DNA from: Diphasiastrum complanatum
Taxonomy: Eukaryota; Streptophyta; Lycopodiopsida; Lycopodiales; Lycopodiaceae
Length of the DNA: 64,000 nucleotides
Direction: 5' to 3'
Assembly: GCA_029204225.1 (NCBI GenBank)
Contig: CM055095.1
Coordinates: 36,047,078-36,111,077, forward strand
Shown: positions 43,690-54,851 of the stretch, piece by piece
How positions within the stretch are numbered: position 1 is the stretch's first letter
How the letters are laid out: each line of letters begins with the position of its first letter
The notes under the pieces: generated by a model
Told to the model about the DNA's origin: nothing
Database searches by the model: none
What the model saw: only the letters and a program-made list of their open reading frames with translations
Made by a program: the position numbers and the translations under genes

Positions 43690-44620
43690 CTGACCAAGTC
43701 AATCACATGACATCATATGGGGTTCGCAGCTTCTTCAGTTCGACTTTGAGGTGGGCATTCTCGTTCATCAACTTTGATATCTCATAAGAGTTGTGGTGTT
43801 GCTTAAGGCACTTCTCTTCTAGGCACTTGGTAAGTCCCTCCATGGAGACAATTTGTTGATTTATGACCTTTTTCAATTGGGTGGCCTAGGCAGCAACAAA
43901 GATATACGTAGCTTGATGGTAGGGAACCTCATTCTCCAACTAAAAGAACTTGGCCTGCAGCTGCTAAGTGCCCTTCGGCTCCCAACAGTCTATCCCACAG
44001 GTCCATATTCTCAGCTTCAGTAATGAAAATTTTGTCTTGCTAGCAGCAAGATTCCTTTCAGCAATTCAAGTTCAATGGTTTCACGTGTTTTACTAGTCAA
44101 ACATTTCAACAACTGGGCTTTTAGCAGGGGCGCTCTCTCAATCCATTCATCCACCTAGTCAGTATCGACACATTTTGTAGCTAGCCATTGCTTTGCTTCC
44201 ACTCCTAATACCATTACAGAGGTCTGCAATCGGACACATTGTGGAGTAGTATCACCAGAATCATACATCACACGTTGAGCAGCAGGAGTGGTTGGTACTA
44301 AATAGCCCTTCTCAGAATCTACTTTGTCTCTATCAAACGGTTGGTCTACAGGCTTCGCTAGGGTAGAGACGTTGGTTTGTTGAAGTGATGCCTGCGACAA
44401 ATGATTCAGGCCTTTGCATAGATCCGCCAGTGTTCTAGAAAACCTAGGAGGGTATGCATCATCAGTTGTGGCAGTACAATTAGATATTTTCTTGTCAATA
44501 GTATCAGGTTTAAAAATAGCATGGCCAACAGAAATGTTTGGCATCTGAACAGATAAACCGGCGGTAGCAGGTATGTCCTCTTCGGGTAGCAAATATGTCT
44601 TCTTCGGGTAGTGTATCCGT
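43690..44620 (-). pseudogene. Decayed ORF of unknown function with coiled-coil-like end
   Basis: On the minus strand a 150-codon open frame (PPRFSRTLADLCKGLNHLSQ, MVLGVEAKQWLATKCVD) runs to 44155, meets a stop, and continues: VDEWIERAPLLKAQLLKCLT, KTRETIELELLKG. After a frameshift near 44040 it ends with MEGLTKCLEEKCLKQHHNSY, SKLMNENAHLKVELKKL, a leucine-rich heptad-like pattern. No retroelement or transposase motif was recognised. It may be a captured host gene or an extra element ORF. The copia LTR V inserts at its upstream end. Confidence 0.4.
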
Positions 44621-45441
44621 TGTGAAGAATTGTAAAACATATCTATCTTATGTATGTTGATTTTGGGGTTCTACCCATGTAAATTGATTGTACATATTCA
44701 AGGTGTGTGAGCTGAGCACATATCCTTGTAGAATAGGGCGAGTTTGAGTTAGGTGGATCAAGTTCCAATGACATGCATAAAGTCTAGTTGGTCTAGTATG
44801 ACATGCAACAATGTTCACAATGTCTAGATTGACATGCATGTAGATTTACAGCCATATTAAATGCATTGTGTCCTAAGTTTCCATTGTGACATGCAATGCA
44901 TGCAAATATAGTAATGGACACATGCATGTAGTTTTGTATTTGTCTAATTGAGAAATTGACATTTGGAGAAAGTAGGTAGAAGTTAGGTGCAATTTTTGCA
45001 TGCAAGCTATTAGGTGTCAATATGGTAGTAGTTACACTTGAATAGGTGTAGCGAATGCATTGAATGCTAGTAGTACCACGAATTTTGGCTCTCCTATATA
45101 TGTACATATGGTTCTCATTCATTTCTAATGATGAATCAAGCTTTTGTAAGGTCATAATGTCAAAATTGGATCTCATTCTATTTTGCTTGTAATTGTATTC
45201 TCTCTCTAACTCGAGATTGGTGTCTTCTTCATACATTATTTTGCTTGTGTATTTTTTCTATTTGTGAGGAATTAATGAAGCTTTGATCTGTAGCATTCTA
45301 GATTGTGCTCTAGCCTCAGATCTGTTGGTAGATTGTAGTATTACTCTTTAGGTGATCTGTGTGCTACCATAAAGCATGGTAAAGATCATTCACACTTTTG
45401 ATGTGGTTCCCCACACATGTGAAGTTGTTGGACTTTTCACA
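44621..45441 (+). repeat. 5' LTR of element V
   Basis: Begins TGTGAAGAATTGTAAAAC and ends GGACTTTTCACA, giving imperfect inverted ends, directly followed by a primer-binding site. TATATATG at 45095-45102 is the likely TATA box. Includes several repeats of GACATGCA between 44770 and 44920. Confidence 0.75.
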
Positions 45442-45453
45442 TGGTATCAGAGC
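45442..45453 (+). promoter_or_regulatory. Primer-binding site of element V
   Basis: TGGTATCAGAGC, a perfect match to the initiator-tRNA-Met site of copia elements. Confidence 0.92.
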
Positions 45454-45590
45454 CATACCATGCTTTGAATGCTACTAACATCAAGTGTATGAAGAATTTT
45501 GTGACAATTCAAGTTAAGAAGCTGTTTAGCACTTTTCTACTATTTGTTCTTGAACAGTTTTTAGATGAATGAGGTTAGAATTGATATTTT

Positions 45591-46219
45591 TGTGAGAGAT
45601 TTTAACTAGTTTAGTCTACTTGAGTCATATTTTGGTACATTGTCAATATGAGGCCAAAACTCATTTTAGACTTAGAGATAAACTTTTTGAAGTTATATCA
45701 GTTTAAAATACATTCAATAAACACTTTTTGAAAGTGTGGGAAAATTGGTAGTCAAGTTTGAGAGAGATTCAAATTTGAACTTTGGGTACATTGAATCTAG
45801 ACCCAAAATTAGTAGGGTTTACATTTTGGAGGGAAAGCCAAGTGGCCAAATAGGGTTTGGACCTGTTATAAAAGGATGTAACTCGTGGAGAGACGCATCT
45901 TCTCTCTTCTCTCTCTCATTTCATCATTATAAATGGTTCTTTTTTGGGTTCTACTACTCATTGGTGCACTCTCATGATGTTATCTTGCAATTCTATGTGT
46001 AGAATGATTATTTGTTGCTATTTTCGGTTCCTAATGTGTGAAATATAGTAGGGTACTATAATTGTACAGACAACAACTATATTTTATGTTTTGGTTCATG
46101 TTTGATCAGTATCTCTTTGACTTTGTAGATGTTGATTTTTCTACATTGGCATGATTGTTGGTTTGTAACCAAAGATCGGGGACATGGATTGGATCTTGAA
46201 TGATCTGAAATCCTTCACA
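45591..46219 (+). repeat. LTR X-a (5' LTR of element X)
   Basis: 629 bp, TGTGAGAGATTT to ATCCTTCACA, with the TATA box TATAAAAGG at 45867-45875, followed by the primer site TGGTATTAGAGC at 46220-46231 (one base from canonical). Confidence 0.9.
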
Positions 46220-46231
46220 TGGTATTAGAGC
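46220..46231 (+). promoter_or_regulatory. Primer-binding site of element X
   Basis: TGGTATTAGAGC directly after the LTR CA end. Confidence 0.88.
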
Positions 46232-46729
46232 TATGGTGTTTCAGGTTATGAAAGGAACAACCACATTTATCAAAGATTTGGAGGAGTTACCAATGCTAAA
46301 GCATGCTAGATTGATCTCTACTAAAAAATCAGCATTTTTGCATGTGTAGAATTGATCTTTTATAGGTCAAAACTCAATATAGGTTTATATACTTGATCAA
46401 TTTCGATTTCACACTTGGTTTACTGGAATTAGATGATTTTTGGTGCATTAGGAAGGTCTTATTGGAGGCTACAAGATGATATATCAAGTTTTTAGAAATT
46501 GCATGTAAAATTTGAGATATTCAATTTTTTTGTGATTTTGTCAAAACCCTAATTTTGATTGGATATCTAGTTTTTGAGGTTACTGAACTTCATTTGAGTG
46601 TGTTTAAATCTTAGGAAGTGGTAAAAATCATTACATTGAGGATAGATCATAGGTTGATCAAGATTTCACTATTCTATGTGTTGATTTTCTAGCTAGAAGT
46701 GCTAGAAGAGAAGATTAGGTGACTTCAAC

Positions 46730-47030
46730 ATGGCTACAAGTTAAGGCTTTATATTGGAGAGCAATGATAGGCTTACCTCAATCAACTATTCTACTTGGAA
46801 GGTGAGGATGGAGTCCTTATTGGAGATGAATGAGTTGATGGAGATTGTTGCAGGTGTGGAGGAGAGGCCTCAAGCACCTCAAGATCAAGTGAGGCATGAC
46901 AAGAGAGCTAAAAGAGCTCTACACATGATTAAGATGAATGCTATCAATGAATTTCTCAAGAAGATTGGTAAGTGCACATCATCTTTGGAGGCTTGAGAAG
47001 CTTTGAAGAAGCTTTATGAATCCAAGTCAT
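46730..47030 (+). pseudogene. Copia gag N-terminal fragment in element X
   Basis: ATGGCTACAAGT then a stop at the fifth codon, then GFILESNDRLTSINYSTWKV, the standard copia gag start (L...NY..W...M...L), LLEMNELMEIVAGVEERPQA, AKRALHMIKMNAINEFL and a stop after SSLEA. It aligns closely with the gag at 61955 (GFMLESNDRLTSSNYSTWKV). It breaks off near 47030 after LYESKS and is joined to reverse transcriptase sequence. Gag would form the particle shell; this copy cannot. Confidence 0.85.
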
Positions 47031-48262
47031 TGGTGAGCTAAATGAGGTTTTTTATGGACTCAAGAGGGTTGGATTTTTTAGGTTTGATACTCATCTTCAC
47101 CTACTCTACTTCATGTTGGATGGAAAGTTTGGAATCTATCTTTTGATTTATGATGGTGCCACCAATGACATTGTTTTCACTAATCTTTATGGAAGATTGA
47201 GATCAAGCATTGATGAGATCTTGTTGGATCTAGATCATATGTTTGAGAGGGAGTATTTCTAGAGGTTCAGGTCTGAAGATATTCATATCTTTGATATCTT
47301 TGATGATCAAGAGAAAGGTAAGCAAGTGGAAGCGACTCACCTTGCTTTATTCACATGTCTTGGAGAATCTTCTTGTATAGATGATGTTATGCAAGTGGAT
47401 ATTGGTTCTCATGGTTTTCATACTAGAAAATCAAGTAATGGATCTGGAAAACAAAGTATGTTCAATGACTTTGATGGTCAAGAGGAAGATCAAGAGGTTG
47501 GTCTCAAAGGGCTTCAACAACACAAAAGAAAAGGTGGCAATTTGGAGCTAGTCAAGAGCATCAAAGGAAGGCTATTTGACAAAGATATTTTGGATCTATT
47601 TTTACAGGAGTATTTAAACTCCAGTAAGGTCAAAGGAGTAGCAAGGAAGTGTTGTTCAAGTTTACTTTACTTGTTCTATCTCATGTTTGAGCTATTTCAT
47701 GTGAATGTGTGCAAATTGTCAAGATATGGACAAACTAGCTACATTGTCTTGCAATATCTTAATGTTGGATTTGTACTAGCATTCTTGGCTGGTTTTGCTA
47801 ATGGAAATGAAGCTATTGGAGGTTCATTATGTCACTCATTCATGGCCAAGTCATCAAGGTTTGATGGTTTCTTGTGACAAGATGGAGATGGAGGCTCATT
47901 CGTGGAGTTTTATGGTGGAGACATATCACGAAAGGACAAAATTGGAGGAGACAAGCAAGCAAATGGTCATCACTCACATTTATGGCTTGGTTGCTGTAAT
48001 TTTCCAGAGAGTTCAAAGTTTGAAGCATGGAGGAATCATTTCATTCACATTCTATTTGGTTCATCATGTTCTAGTTATATCTTGATGTGTAAAATTGATG
48101 TAAGAAATAGTGAAACATCCAATTTGGACACTATTCTCTATATCAATTATGGAAACTACTTTAGAACATTAGAAAGGAGATCTATACTTAGGATGGAGAT
48201 CATTCTAAAGTTGGATCAGAGTAGTTTGGTTAAAACTCTGCCAAAACTAGTTGAAGAGGGAG
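47031..48262 (+). pseudogene. Diverged pol remnant and 3' region of element X
   Basis: The first part reads NEVFYGLKRVGFFRFDTHLH and DGKFGIYLLIYDGATNDIVF, which corresponds to copia reverse transcriptase around the catalytic box (LNKALYGLKQ..., IYLL-YVDD), with the two aspartates lost. From 47326 an open frame of 183 codons (ATHLALFTCLGESSCIDDVM, VKSIKGRLFDKDILDLFL) and overlapping frames to 48267 have no recognisable domain. A purine tract (TTGAAGAGGGAG) at 48251-48262 directly precedes LTR X-b and is the likely polypurine tract. Confidence 0.55.
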
Positions 48263-48549
48263 TGTGAGAAATTTCAACTAGTTTAGTCTAGTTTAGTCAT
48301 ATTTTGGTACATTGTTAATATGAGGCCAAAACTCATTTTAGATTTAGAGATAAACTTTTTGAAGTTATATTAGTTTAAAATACATTCAATAAACACTTTT
48401 TGAAAGTGTGGGAAAGTTGGTAGTCAAGTTTGAGAGAGATTCAAATTTGAACTTTGGGTACATTGAATCTAGACCAAAAAATAGTAGGGTTTACATTTTG
48501 GAGAGAAAGCCAAATAGGGTTTGGACCTACTATTATACATGGTCCTCTT
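48263..48549 (+). repeat. LTR X-b (3' LTR of element X), first part
   Basis: TGTGAGAAATTTCAACTAG to GGTCCTCTT, where the copia element at 48550 is inserted. A deletion (AAGTGGCC) and loss of the TATA region distinguish it from X-a. Confidence 0.9.
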
Positions 48550-48822
48550 AGTTAGAATTAAAGTAGAATCACCGTGCTACTGTACTGTGGGTCCTATCAG
48601 TGGATAAAAATCAGTTGGCCTCGCCACGAGGCAAGTCGACGGGACACGCGTCCCACCAACGGCAACCTGGGTCATGCATGGGTTGCCTGAGTGAACAACT
48701 ATATGTACAGTGTAATTTCATTTTGAGAAATACAGTTGCTACGTGAGCTTGCAGTGGAGAGTGTTTTCTGTCTGTGTTACTGTGTAGCATGATCTGTGTT
48801 CTTGTGCAAAGCAATTCTAAGT
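48550..48822 (+). repeat. 5' LTR of the inserted copia element
   Basis: 273 bp, AGTTAGAATTAAAG to CAATTCTAAGT. Contains CTATATGTACAG near 48698 as a weak TATA region. Confidence 0.92.
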
Positions 48823-48834
48823 TGGTATTAGAGC
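48823..48834 (+). promoter_or_regulatory. Primer-binding site of the inserted copia element
   Basis: TGGTATTAGAGC immediately after the LTR. Confidence 0.9.
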
Positions 48835-50120
48835 TATACAGGGAGTGTACACAGTACAACATCGTCGTTGAAGAGAGCTTCATGAGAACTGTCGTCTGAG
48901 AGTTCGGGGTTTACGACAGGTTGTAGACGGAAGGAGAAGCACTGGTGCAGAGAGTTTAGCACACAAAAGCTTGGAAATCTTGAGACTGTGTGAGGATTCA
49001 GAGACAAGGGTTGTCGACTGAATCGGAACCTCAACAAACAGAATTTTGAAATTCCGAAGCAGGCTATTTGGTGTTTGCAGTCAGTGTGCATTCAATCGGA
49101 TACCGTTTGATGAACAGATTGAAGCATCAACTTTCCAGCAGTAGGACGACCTCAGAGGAAGAGGATAAGCCTATCAAAAGACTATGAATAGGAAGCCAAA
49201 TGTAGTTTTCTAAGAAAAACCCTGGCCTAGGGTTTGAAAGCTCAAGAAAGTGGTTTTCTCTCCATTCTGAACCTTTTTAGAGTTGTAAAACTCAAGAGGA
49301 GGGCGCCCTAGCAGTGTGAAACAACAGCCAGAAGGTCGTGTGTAGCCGCGAGCCAGTAAGCGAGCCAGATCAGATCCAGAGCTTGGCAGCCATAGCTGGT
49401 AAGAAGAAAAGAGAGGAGGAAGCCGTGAGAGAGAGCGGACAGCTCGCGCGCGTCCAATGCGATGGACAATGTAGCGTCTGGAAGGCCATAGTGACCGTAT
49501 GAGCGCAATTCAATGCCCAGATGCAGTTTGAACCTTTGGATGAGGTGTCAGATGCATCGACGGTCCAGAACTCGTGATGGGAGAGAAACGTGGACCACAA
49601 GATTTGGTTTAGCCATTGGATGGGTTTTGAAGGGACCCATGAAGATTTGAAGGGCTAGAAATAGAGTTCTTCATTAAAAATTTCAAAGAGAAAGTTGAGT
49701 TGGGTCCCAACTTCATGAAAGGTGAAGTTTCTTCACTTTGAAGAAATAGTTCAAAACCTAGGAAAATCCTCATTTTTGGGGCCTTTGCCCATTTTGACCC
49801 AAAAGAAAGGCTATAACCTCCAAATGAAGGGCACCCGGACTGTACCTACAAGTACGGTACAACAAAACAAAGTGATTGCAACGGAGAAAGTGTTCGGAGT
49901 GTGCCAGAAGTGATTTCACTATTTCACTGGGCACGAAGTTGGGAGTTGACGACTGAGTGCATTTTGGAAGGCGACGCCGATTTGGCTGTCAAATTGGTGG
50001 AAAAGCGGTGAGTGGCCTGGTAATGGAAAAAGTGCAGGTCATTATTTTCAACTTCTGACATCACTGTTGGCCTCGACATACTATTTTTAGCCTACGACAG
50101 AAGTTTCAAGCAGTTTTGCG
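48835..50120 (+). other. Leader of the inserted copia element
   Basis: 1.29 kb between primer site and gag start, without a long plus-strand frame. Nothing else recognised. Confidence 0.6.
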
Positions 50121-50660
50121 ATGGCAAACATGGGAGAGTCCATTTTGAGTGAAAGTAGCAAATTGGACGGGATTCCAACTATGTAGTGTAGAAATTCAAA
50201 ATGAAAAACATACTGATGGAGAAAGACATGTGGGAAGTCATCACAGGTGATGAGAGAAGGCCGCCAAATGAAGCGGATATTAAAGTGTTCGACAAAAAGA
50301 TGAGGAAAGCTTTGACCTTCATTAACTTGTCAGTGAAAGACCCAGACAGGCATGGATGTGCTAAAGGAGCAGTTCGAGACGTCAAATCCATCAAAAATCA
50401 TGTTTCTGAAGTCAAAGTTGAATAGTGCCCGCATGGATCAAGGAGAGCACATTCAGACATACATGACCAGAATCAAGACAATGAGGGATGAACTGCATTC
50501 TATTCGTGACCACATACGTGATGCAGAGCTGGTGCACAATGCATTGTGCGGCATTGCAGAACCCTATCAGATGTTTGTGAGTGGAATAACATCAAGAGAA
50601 AGATTGTCAACCTTTGACGAGCTCATAGGAATCTTGATGTAGGAAGAGCAACGGCGAGAA
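50121..50660 (+). pseudogene. Copia gag (broken), inserted element
   Basis: ATG at 50121: MANMGESILSESSKLDG, then a frameshift and a TGG-to-TAG-like stop, then KFKMKNILMEKDMWEVITGD, KVFDKKMRKALTFINLSVKD; a second frameshift near 50350 leads to DVLKEQFETSNPSKIMFLKS, HIQTYMTRIKTMRDELHSI and SGITSRERLSTFDELIGILM with a stop at 50640. It is the UBN2-type gag fold, close in sequence to the gag fragment at 23195-23590 (KNILMENELWEILTGEE). Gag forms the particle; the damage prevents this copy from doing so. Confidence 0.88.
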
Positions 50661-51545
50661 ATGGTGAAAGCTCGACGTCAAAATACTGACGATCAGGCAC
50701 TTGCGACACGCCAAAAACAAGGCAAGGGCAAGGGCAAGAAGAAGTCTAAACAGCAATTTGCCAAGTCTCAGGAGGATGAGGGATCTTCTAGTAAGACCAA
50801 GAAGAAAGGTAGGTGCTTCCATTGTGGTAAAAAGGGCCATTGGAAGAGTGAATGTCGCAAATTCCTGGCGGAACAAGGCAAGGGGAAACCAAAACAAGCA
50901 GGTAACCTTGTCGATGAGGGTGAGATTGAAGACTCTAGCATTTTCATATCTGCATTATCATCTAATCAAGATGATCAAGCATGGTATATTGACTCGAGAG
51001 CCACAAGACACATGACAGGTAACAAGAATTGGTTTAGTAGCATGAAAGTGTTGGATAATGGAACGTCCGTTTCACAAGCAAATGGCGAGGTGTACAAGAT
51101 TAAGGGGATAGGCACCGTTTCAATCCAACTACCTGATGGCAAAAGCAGGATGATCAGGGAGGTACTTTACGTACCAGGTTTGAAGAAAAATCTACTTTCT
51201 GTTGGAGTCATTACTGATCAAAAGTTGAAAGTAGAATTCGCCCATGATCGTTGCTTTGTGAAGGATGTGAACCAAAAGTTCAAAGTTATTGCGGATGGAG
51301 TAAGAGAACCCAATACAAAATTGTACAGGTTGAATGCTACAATCAAGGGACAATATGGACTTGTATCGTCCATTCCATCACAAACTGAGTTGTGGCATAA
51401 GAGGCTTGGTCACTTGAACTTGGGAAGCCTCAGTTTGATGAGAAAATTGGAGATGGTAACAGGATTGCCCTACCATAGAAGATCACTTGAAATCGATGTG
51501 CGAATCTTGTGTATATGGGAAGCAGCATCGAGAGAAGTTCAATAA
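50661..51545 (+). pseudogene. Copia zinc knuckle, protease and pre-integrase domain
   Basis: Open frame of 294 codons. Lysine-rich stretch, zinc knuckle CFHCGKKGHWKSEC (CX2CX4HX4C, 50817-50858), protease WYIDSRATRHMTG where the family has WYIDSGA--HM: the glycine of the catalytic D-S-G is arginine, so the protease is probably dead. Then VLYVPGLKKNLLSVG and the pre-integrase HxxC-type zinc region starting LWHKRLGHLNLGSL. The frame is lost near 51480, before the CESC pair of the zinc site, which continues in another frame. Confidence 0.92.
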
Positions 51546-52730
51546 AGGGGGTGTTGCAAGAGCAAAGAACATCCTGGATTTAATCCACATAGATTTATGC
51601 GGGCCTATGAGGACCATGTCCCTAGGTAAAGCCTTCTATTTCATGACCTTTATTGATGATATGTCACGTAAGACGTGGATCTACTTCTTGAAGAAGAAAT
51701 CAGATGTATTTGACAACTTCAAGTGCTTCAAAGCATTGGTCGAAAATTAGACAGGTAGGAAGATCAAAGTCCTAAGATCAGATAGTGGAGGTGAGTACAA
51801 GTCTAATGACTTCAATGATCTTTGTGATCAATGTGGGATTAAAAGACAATTTATGAAGCTCATACTCCTGCTCTCAATGGTGTAGCTGAGCGCAAGAATC
51901 GTACAATTGTGGAAAGTGCCAGATCGCTAGTTGAGATGAAACTACCAAAAGATTTCTGGTCAGAAGCATGTTGTATGGTAGTCTATCTTCGAAATAGAAG
52001 TCCTACCATTGCCATACCAAAGATAACACCTGAGGAAGCATTCACAAAGAAGAAGCCAAAGGTGAATCACTTGCGAATTTTTGGATGTAAGGCCTTTGTA
52101 AACATTTCTAAGGAAGAGAGACGTGTACTTGATGTGAAAGTTATCAAGTGTATATTCCTAGGATATGATGATTGTGTGAAGGGCTATAGATGTTTTGATC
52201 CAGTGGAGAACAAAATACATGTAAGCCTTGATGTCATCTTTGATGAATTCAAGATGTATGAAGATGAGGATGCTGAGAAAATAGATACATCCAGTGAGAA
52301 AGATGGCATAGTGAGGATACCACCTGATGATAATCCATTTATTGACCTTCCAAGTGATGAAAAAGATGATACATCTCAAGATACTACTACTCAACCTCAA
52401 GAGACAGGTTGGAGAGGTAGGGACAAATCTTTTGGTGCAAGAAGGATTGAAGTTGCAGGTGACAAACGCAAGGAGAAGGATGTACCGTGGGATACATTTT
52501 CACCAGGAAACCGATCACCTGACATAAAGCTCCCTAAGTGGTTTGAGAGATTGTTGGAGAGCCGCAACATGGATGCCTTTCCAGGATCATCTAGCCAGGG
52601 AGAGCTACGAAGATCAACAAGAGAGAAGACACAACCTGAAAGGTATGAAGCAAATTTTGCTCTCTTGTATAGCATTATTCAAAGAAAGAACCTTCGACTT
52701 ATGGTGAAGCAAAGGATGTTGACATTTGGG
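51487..52730 (+). pseudogene. Copia integrase (broken)
   Basis: SMCESCVYGKQHREKF completes the zinc site. Catalytic core: LDLIHIDLCGPM (first aspartate), FYFMTFIDDMSRKTWIYFLK, a stop after ALVEN, then VLRSDSGGEYKS (second aspartate), a frameshift near 51855, then AERKNRTIVESARSLVEMKL (glutamate just upstream) and FWSEACCMVVYLRNRSPT. C-terminal part: HLRIFGCKAFVNISKEER, CIFLGYDDCVKGYRCFDP, then the acidic linker to about 52640. Another frameshift lies near 52690. It would insert element cDNA; not functional as it stands. Confidence 0.92.
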
Positions 52731-54219
52731 TCAAGGCCATGGGAGAGGAGATGGAGTCAATCACTAAACATAGCACATGGGACTTAGTAGAACCATCAGT
52801 TGGCAAGAAACCCATTGGTTGCAAATGGGTATACATGACTAAGTACCATGCATATGGAAGTATAGCAAAGCACAAGGCAAGATTGGTGATCAAAGGGTAT
52901 GCACAAAGTAAAGGCATCTACTATGAGGAGACCTTTGCGCCAGTTTGTAAGTGGAATACTCTACGTCTACTTGTTGCTTTAGCTTCACATTTTGGTTGGC
53001 CTTTGCAAAAGATGGATGTGAAATCTGCTTTTCTAAATGGTGAGCTAGAAGAAGAAGTATTCATGGATCAACCCGAAGGCTTTTTGCGAAGGGACAGGAA
53101 AATAAAGTATGTCGCTTGAAGAAAGCGCTTTAGGGTCTTAAACAGGCACCACGTGCGTGGTATAGCAGGATTGATGCCTACTTTCATTCAAACGAGATGG
53201 TAAGAACACATTTTGATCCAAATCTATATGTCTTATGCTTTGATGGTATGGTTGCTTTGATTGCTCTTTACGTTGATGACTTGATTATAACGGGAAATAA
53301 TCAAGAGATGATAGACATGATCAAGAAAGATCTCATGGAACAATTCGAAATGACAGATCTCAGCCTGATGCATTATTGCCTTGGAGTAGAGGTGTGGCAA
53401 AAAGGACACGAAGTGGGTTTACCACAGGTGAAGTATGTCAAAGAGTTGCTGCACAGGTTTAGGTTGCAGGACTGCAAACCAGTGAATACTCCTATTGAAC
53501 TAGGTAAAAAGCTTTCTAAGCTTGATGAGTCATAGTCATTTGATGCTACGCTGTATAGACAGTTAGTAGGGAGCTTGATTTACCTTACCACAACTAGACC
53601 AGATATACGCTATGTTGTTGGCATTGTAAGTCAGTTTATGGTAGCATCTACAGAAATGCATTGGAAGGCAACTAAACGCATTTTGCATTATGAGAAAGGC
53701 ACTTTAGATTATGGCTTGATTTACAGAAAGCATGATGGTTTACCTAAGCTATGTGGCTATGTGGATGCGGATTGGGGAGGTGACTATGATGATCATAGAT
53801 CCACCATAGGGTATGTATTCCAGTTTTGTGGTAGTTGCTTTTCCTGGTCTAGTAAGAGGCAAAGTACAATTGCTCTATCCACCACAGAAGTAGAGTATAC
53901 GGCAATGTGTAGTGCAGCACATGAAGCTATATGGTTGAGACAAATCTTGGAAGAAGTTGGCATGAACCAGAAAAATCCCATGACTTTACATAGCGACAGT
54001 CAGAGTGGCATTCAACTAGCAAAGAATCCAGTGTTCCATGCGAGAACTAAATACATTGAGATTCAGTATCACTTTATACGTGAGAGGCTGCTGAGTTGTG
54101 AAATTCATGTTGCTCATTGTAACACAGAAGAACAACTAGCTGATATTTTCACTAAGCCACTTGTTGGAGAAAAGTTTGATAAGTTTCGATCAAAGCTTTT
54201 TGTACTTAAAGTTTGTTAA
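52731..54219 (+). pseudogene. Copia reverse transcriptase and RNase H (broken)
   Basis: EMESITKHSTWDLVEPSVGK, CKWVYMTKYHAYGSIAKHKA, GIYYEETFAPVCKWNTLRLL, KMDVKSAFLNGELEEEVFMD (first catalytic aspartate), then after a frameshift near 53110 LKQAPRAWYSRIDAYFHS, the catalytic box ALYVDDLIITGNN (53265-53303), MTDLSLMHYCLGVEVWQKG, one stop at 53533, LVGSLIYLTTTRPDIRYVVG. RNase H: GYVDADWGGDYDDHRSTIGY, ALSTTEVEYTAMCSAAHEAI, LHSDSQSGIQLAKNPVFHAR and ADIFTKPL, ending at 54219. All catalytic residues are visible, so damage is limited to a frameshift and a stop. Confidence 0.94.
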
Positions 54220-54268
54220 CTTTGAAGCTATGTATATGACTGTATAAAAAAAAAAAAGTAGACTATAC

Positions 54269-54280
54269 TTTAAGAGAGAG
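54269..54280 (+). promoter_or_regulatory. Polypurine tract of the inserted copia element
   Basis: TTTAAGAGAGAG ends directly at the AG of the 3' LTR. Confidence 0.75.
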
Positions 54281-54544
54281 AGTTAGAACTAAAGTAGAAT
54301 CACTGTGCCACTGTACTGTGGGTCCTATCAGTGGATAAGGATTAGTTGGCCTCGCCATGAGGCAAGTCGACAGGACACGCGTCCTGCCAACGACAACCTG
54401 GGGTTGCCTGAGTGAACAACTATATGTACAGTGTAATTTCATTTTGAGAAATATAGTTGCTATGTGAGCTTGCAGTGGAGAGTGTTTTCTGTCTATGTTA
54501 CTGTGTAGCATGATCTGTGTTCCTGTGCAAAGCAAATTCTAAGT
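54281..54544 (+). repeat. 3' LTR of the inserted copia element
   Basis: 264 bp, AGTTAGAACTAAAG to AAATTCTAAGT, the partner of 48550-48822. Confidence 0.92.
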
Positions 54545-54549
54545 CTCTT

Positions 54550-54846
54550 TGGGTTCTACTACTCATTGGTGCACTCATGATGTTATCTTGCAATTCTATG
54601 TGTAGAATGATCATTTATTGCTATTTTTGGTTTCACATGTGTGAAATACATTAGGACACTGCAATTGTACAGACAAAAACTATATTTTATGTTTTGGTGC
54701 ATGTTTGATCAGTAGCACTTTGAGTTTGCATCTCATTTTGTATGTAGATGCTGATTTTCGACATTGGTAGGATTGTTGGTTTGCTGCTTTTGTAACCAAA
54801 GATCAGGGACATGGATTGGATCTTGAATGATCTGAAATCCTTCACA
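54550..54846 (+). repeat. LTR X-b, second part
   Basis: Continues LTR X after the insertion (TGGGTTCTACTACTCATTGG) to ATCCTTCACA; the duplication ATTTT of element X follows. Confidence 0.9.
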
Positions 54847-54851
54847 ATTTT

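Larger units (their letters stand above)
48550..54544 (+). mobile_element. Complete copia element inside LTR X-b, with AG...GT ends
   Basis: 5,995 bp flanked by the exact duplication CTCTT (48545-48549 and 54545-54549). Both LTRs start AGTTAGAA and end TTCTAAGT. Order: LTR, primer site, 1.3-kb leader, gag with zinc knuckle, protease, integrase, reverse transcriptase, RNase H, polypurine tract, LTR, the Ty1/copia order. The two LTRs differ by a 10-bp indel and a few substitutions. Coding regions have several frameshifts and stops, so it is not autonomous now, but it is the youngest insertion of the nest. Confidence 0.93.
45591..54846 (+). mobile_element. Copia-type element X, nested in V
   Basis: LTRs X-a (45591-46219) and X-b (48263-54846, interrupted) share TGTGAGA-ATTT at the start and CCTTCACA at the end, and the element is flanked by an exact 5-bp duplication ATTTT (45586-45590 and 54847-54851). 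Without the 6-kb insert in X-b the element is about 3.3 kb, too short for full pol: gag N-terminus is fused to reverse transcriptase remnants. It is non-autonomous and decayed. Confidence 0.85.

Noticed and set aside
50607-50897. Minus-strand frame of 96 codons opposite gag
   Set aside because: It is the antisense of the lysine-rich region and zinc knuckle of the inserted copia element.
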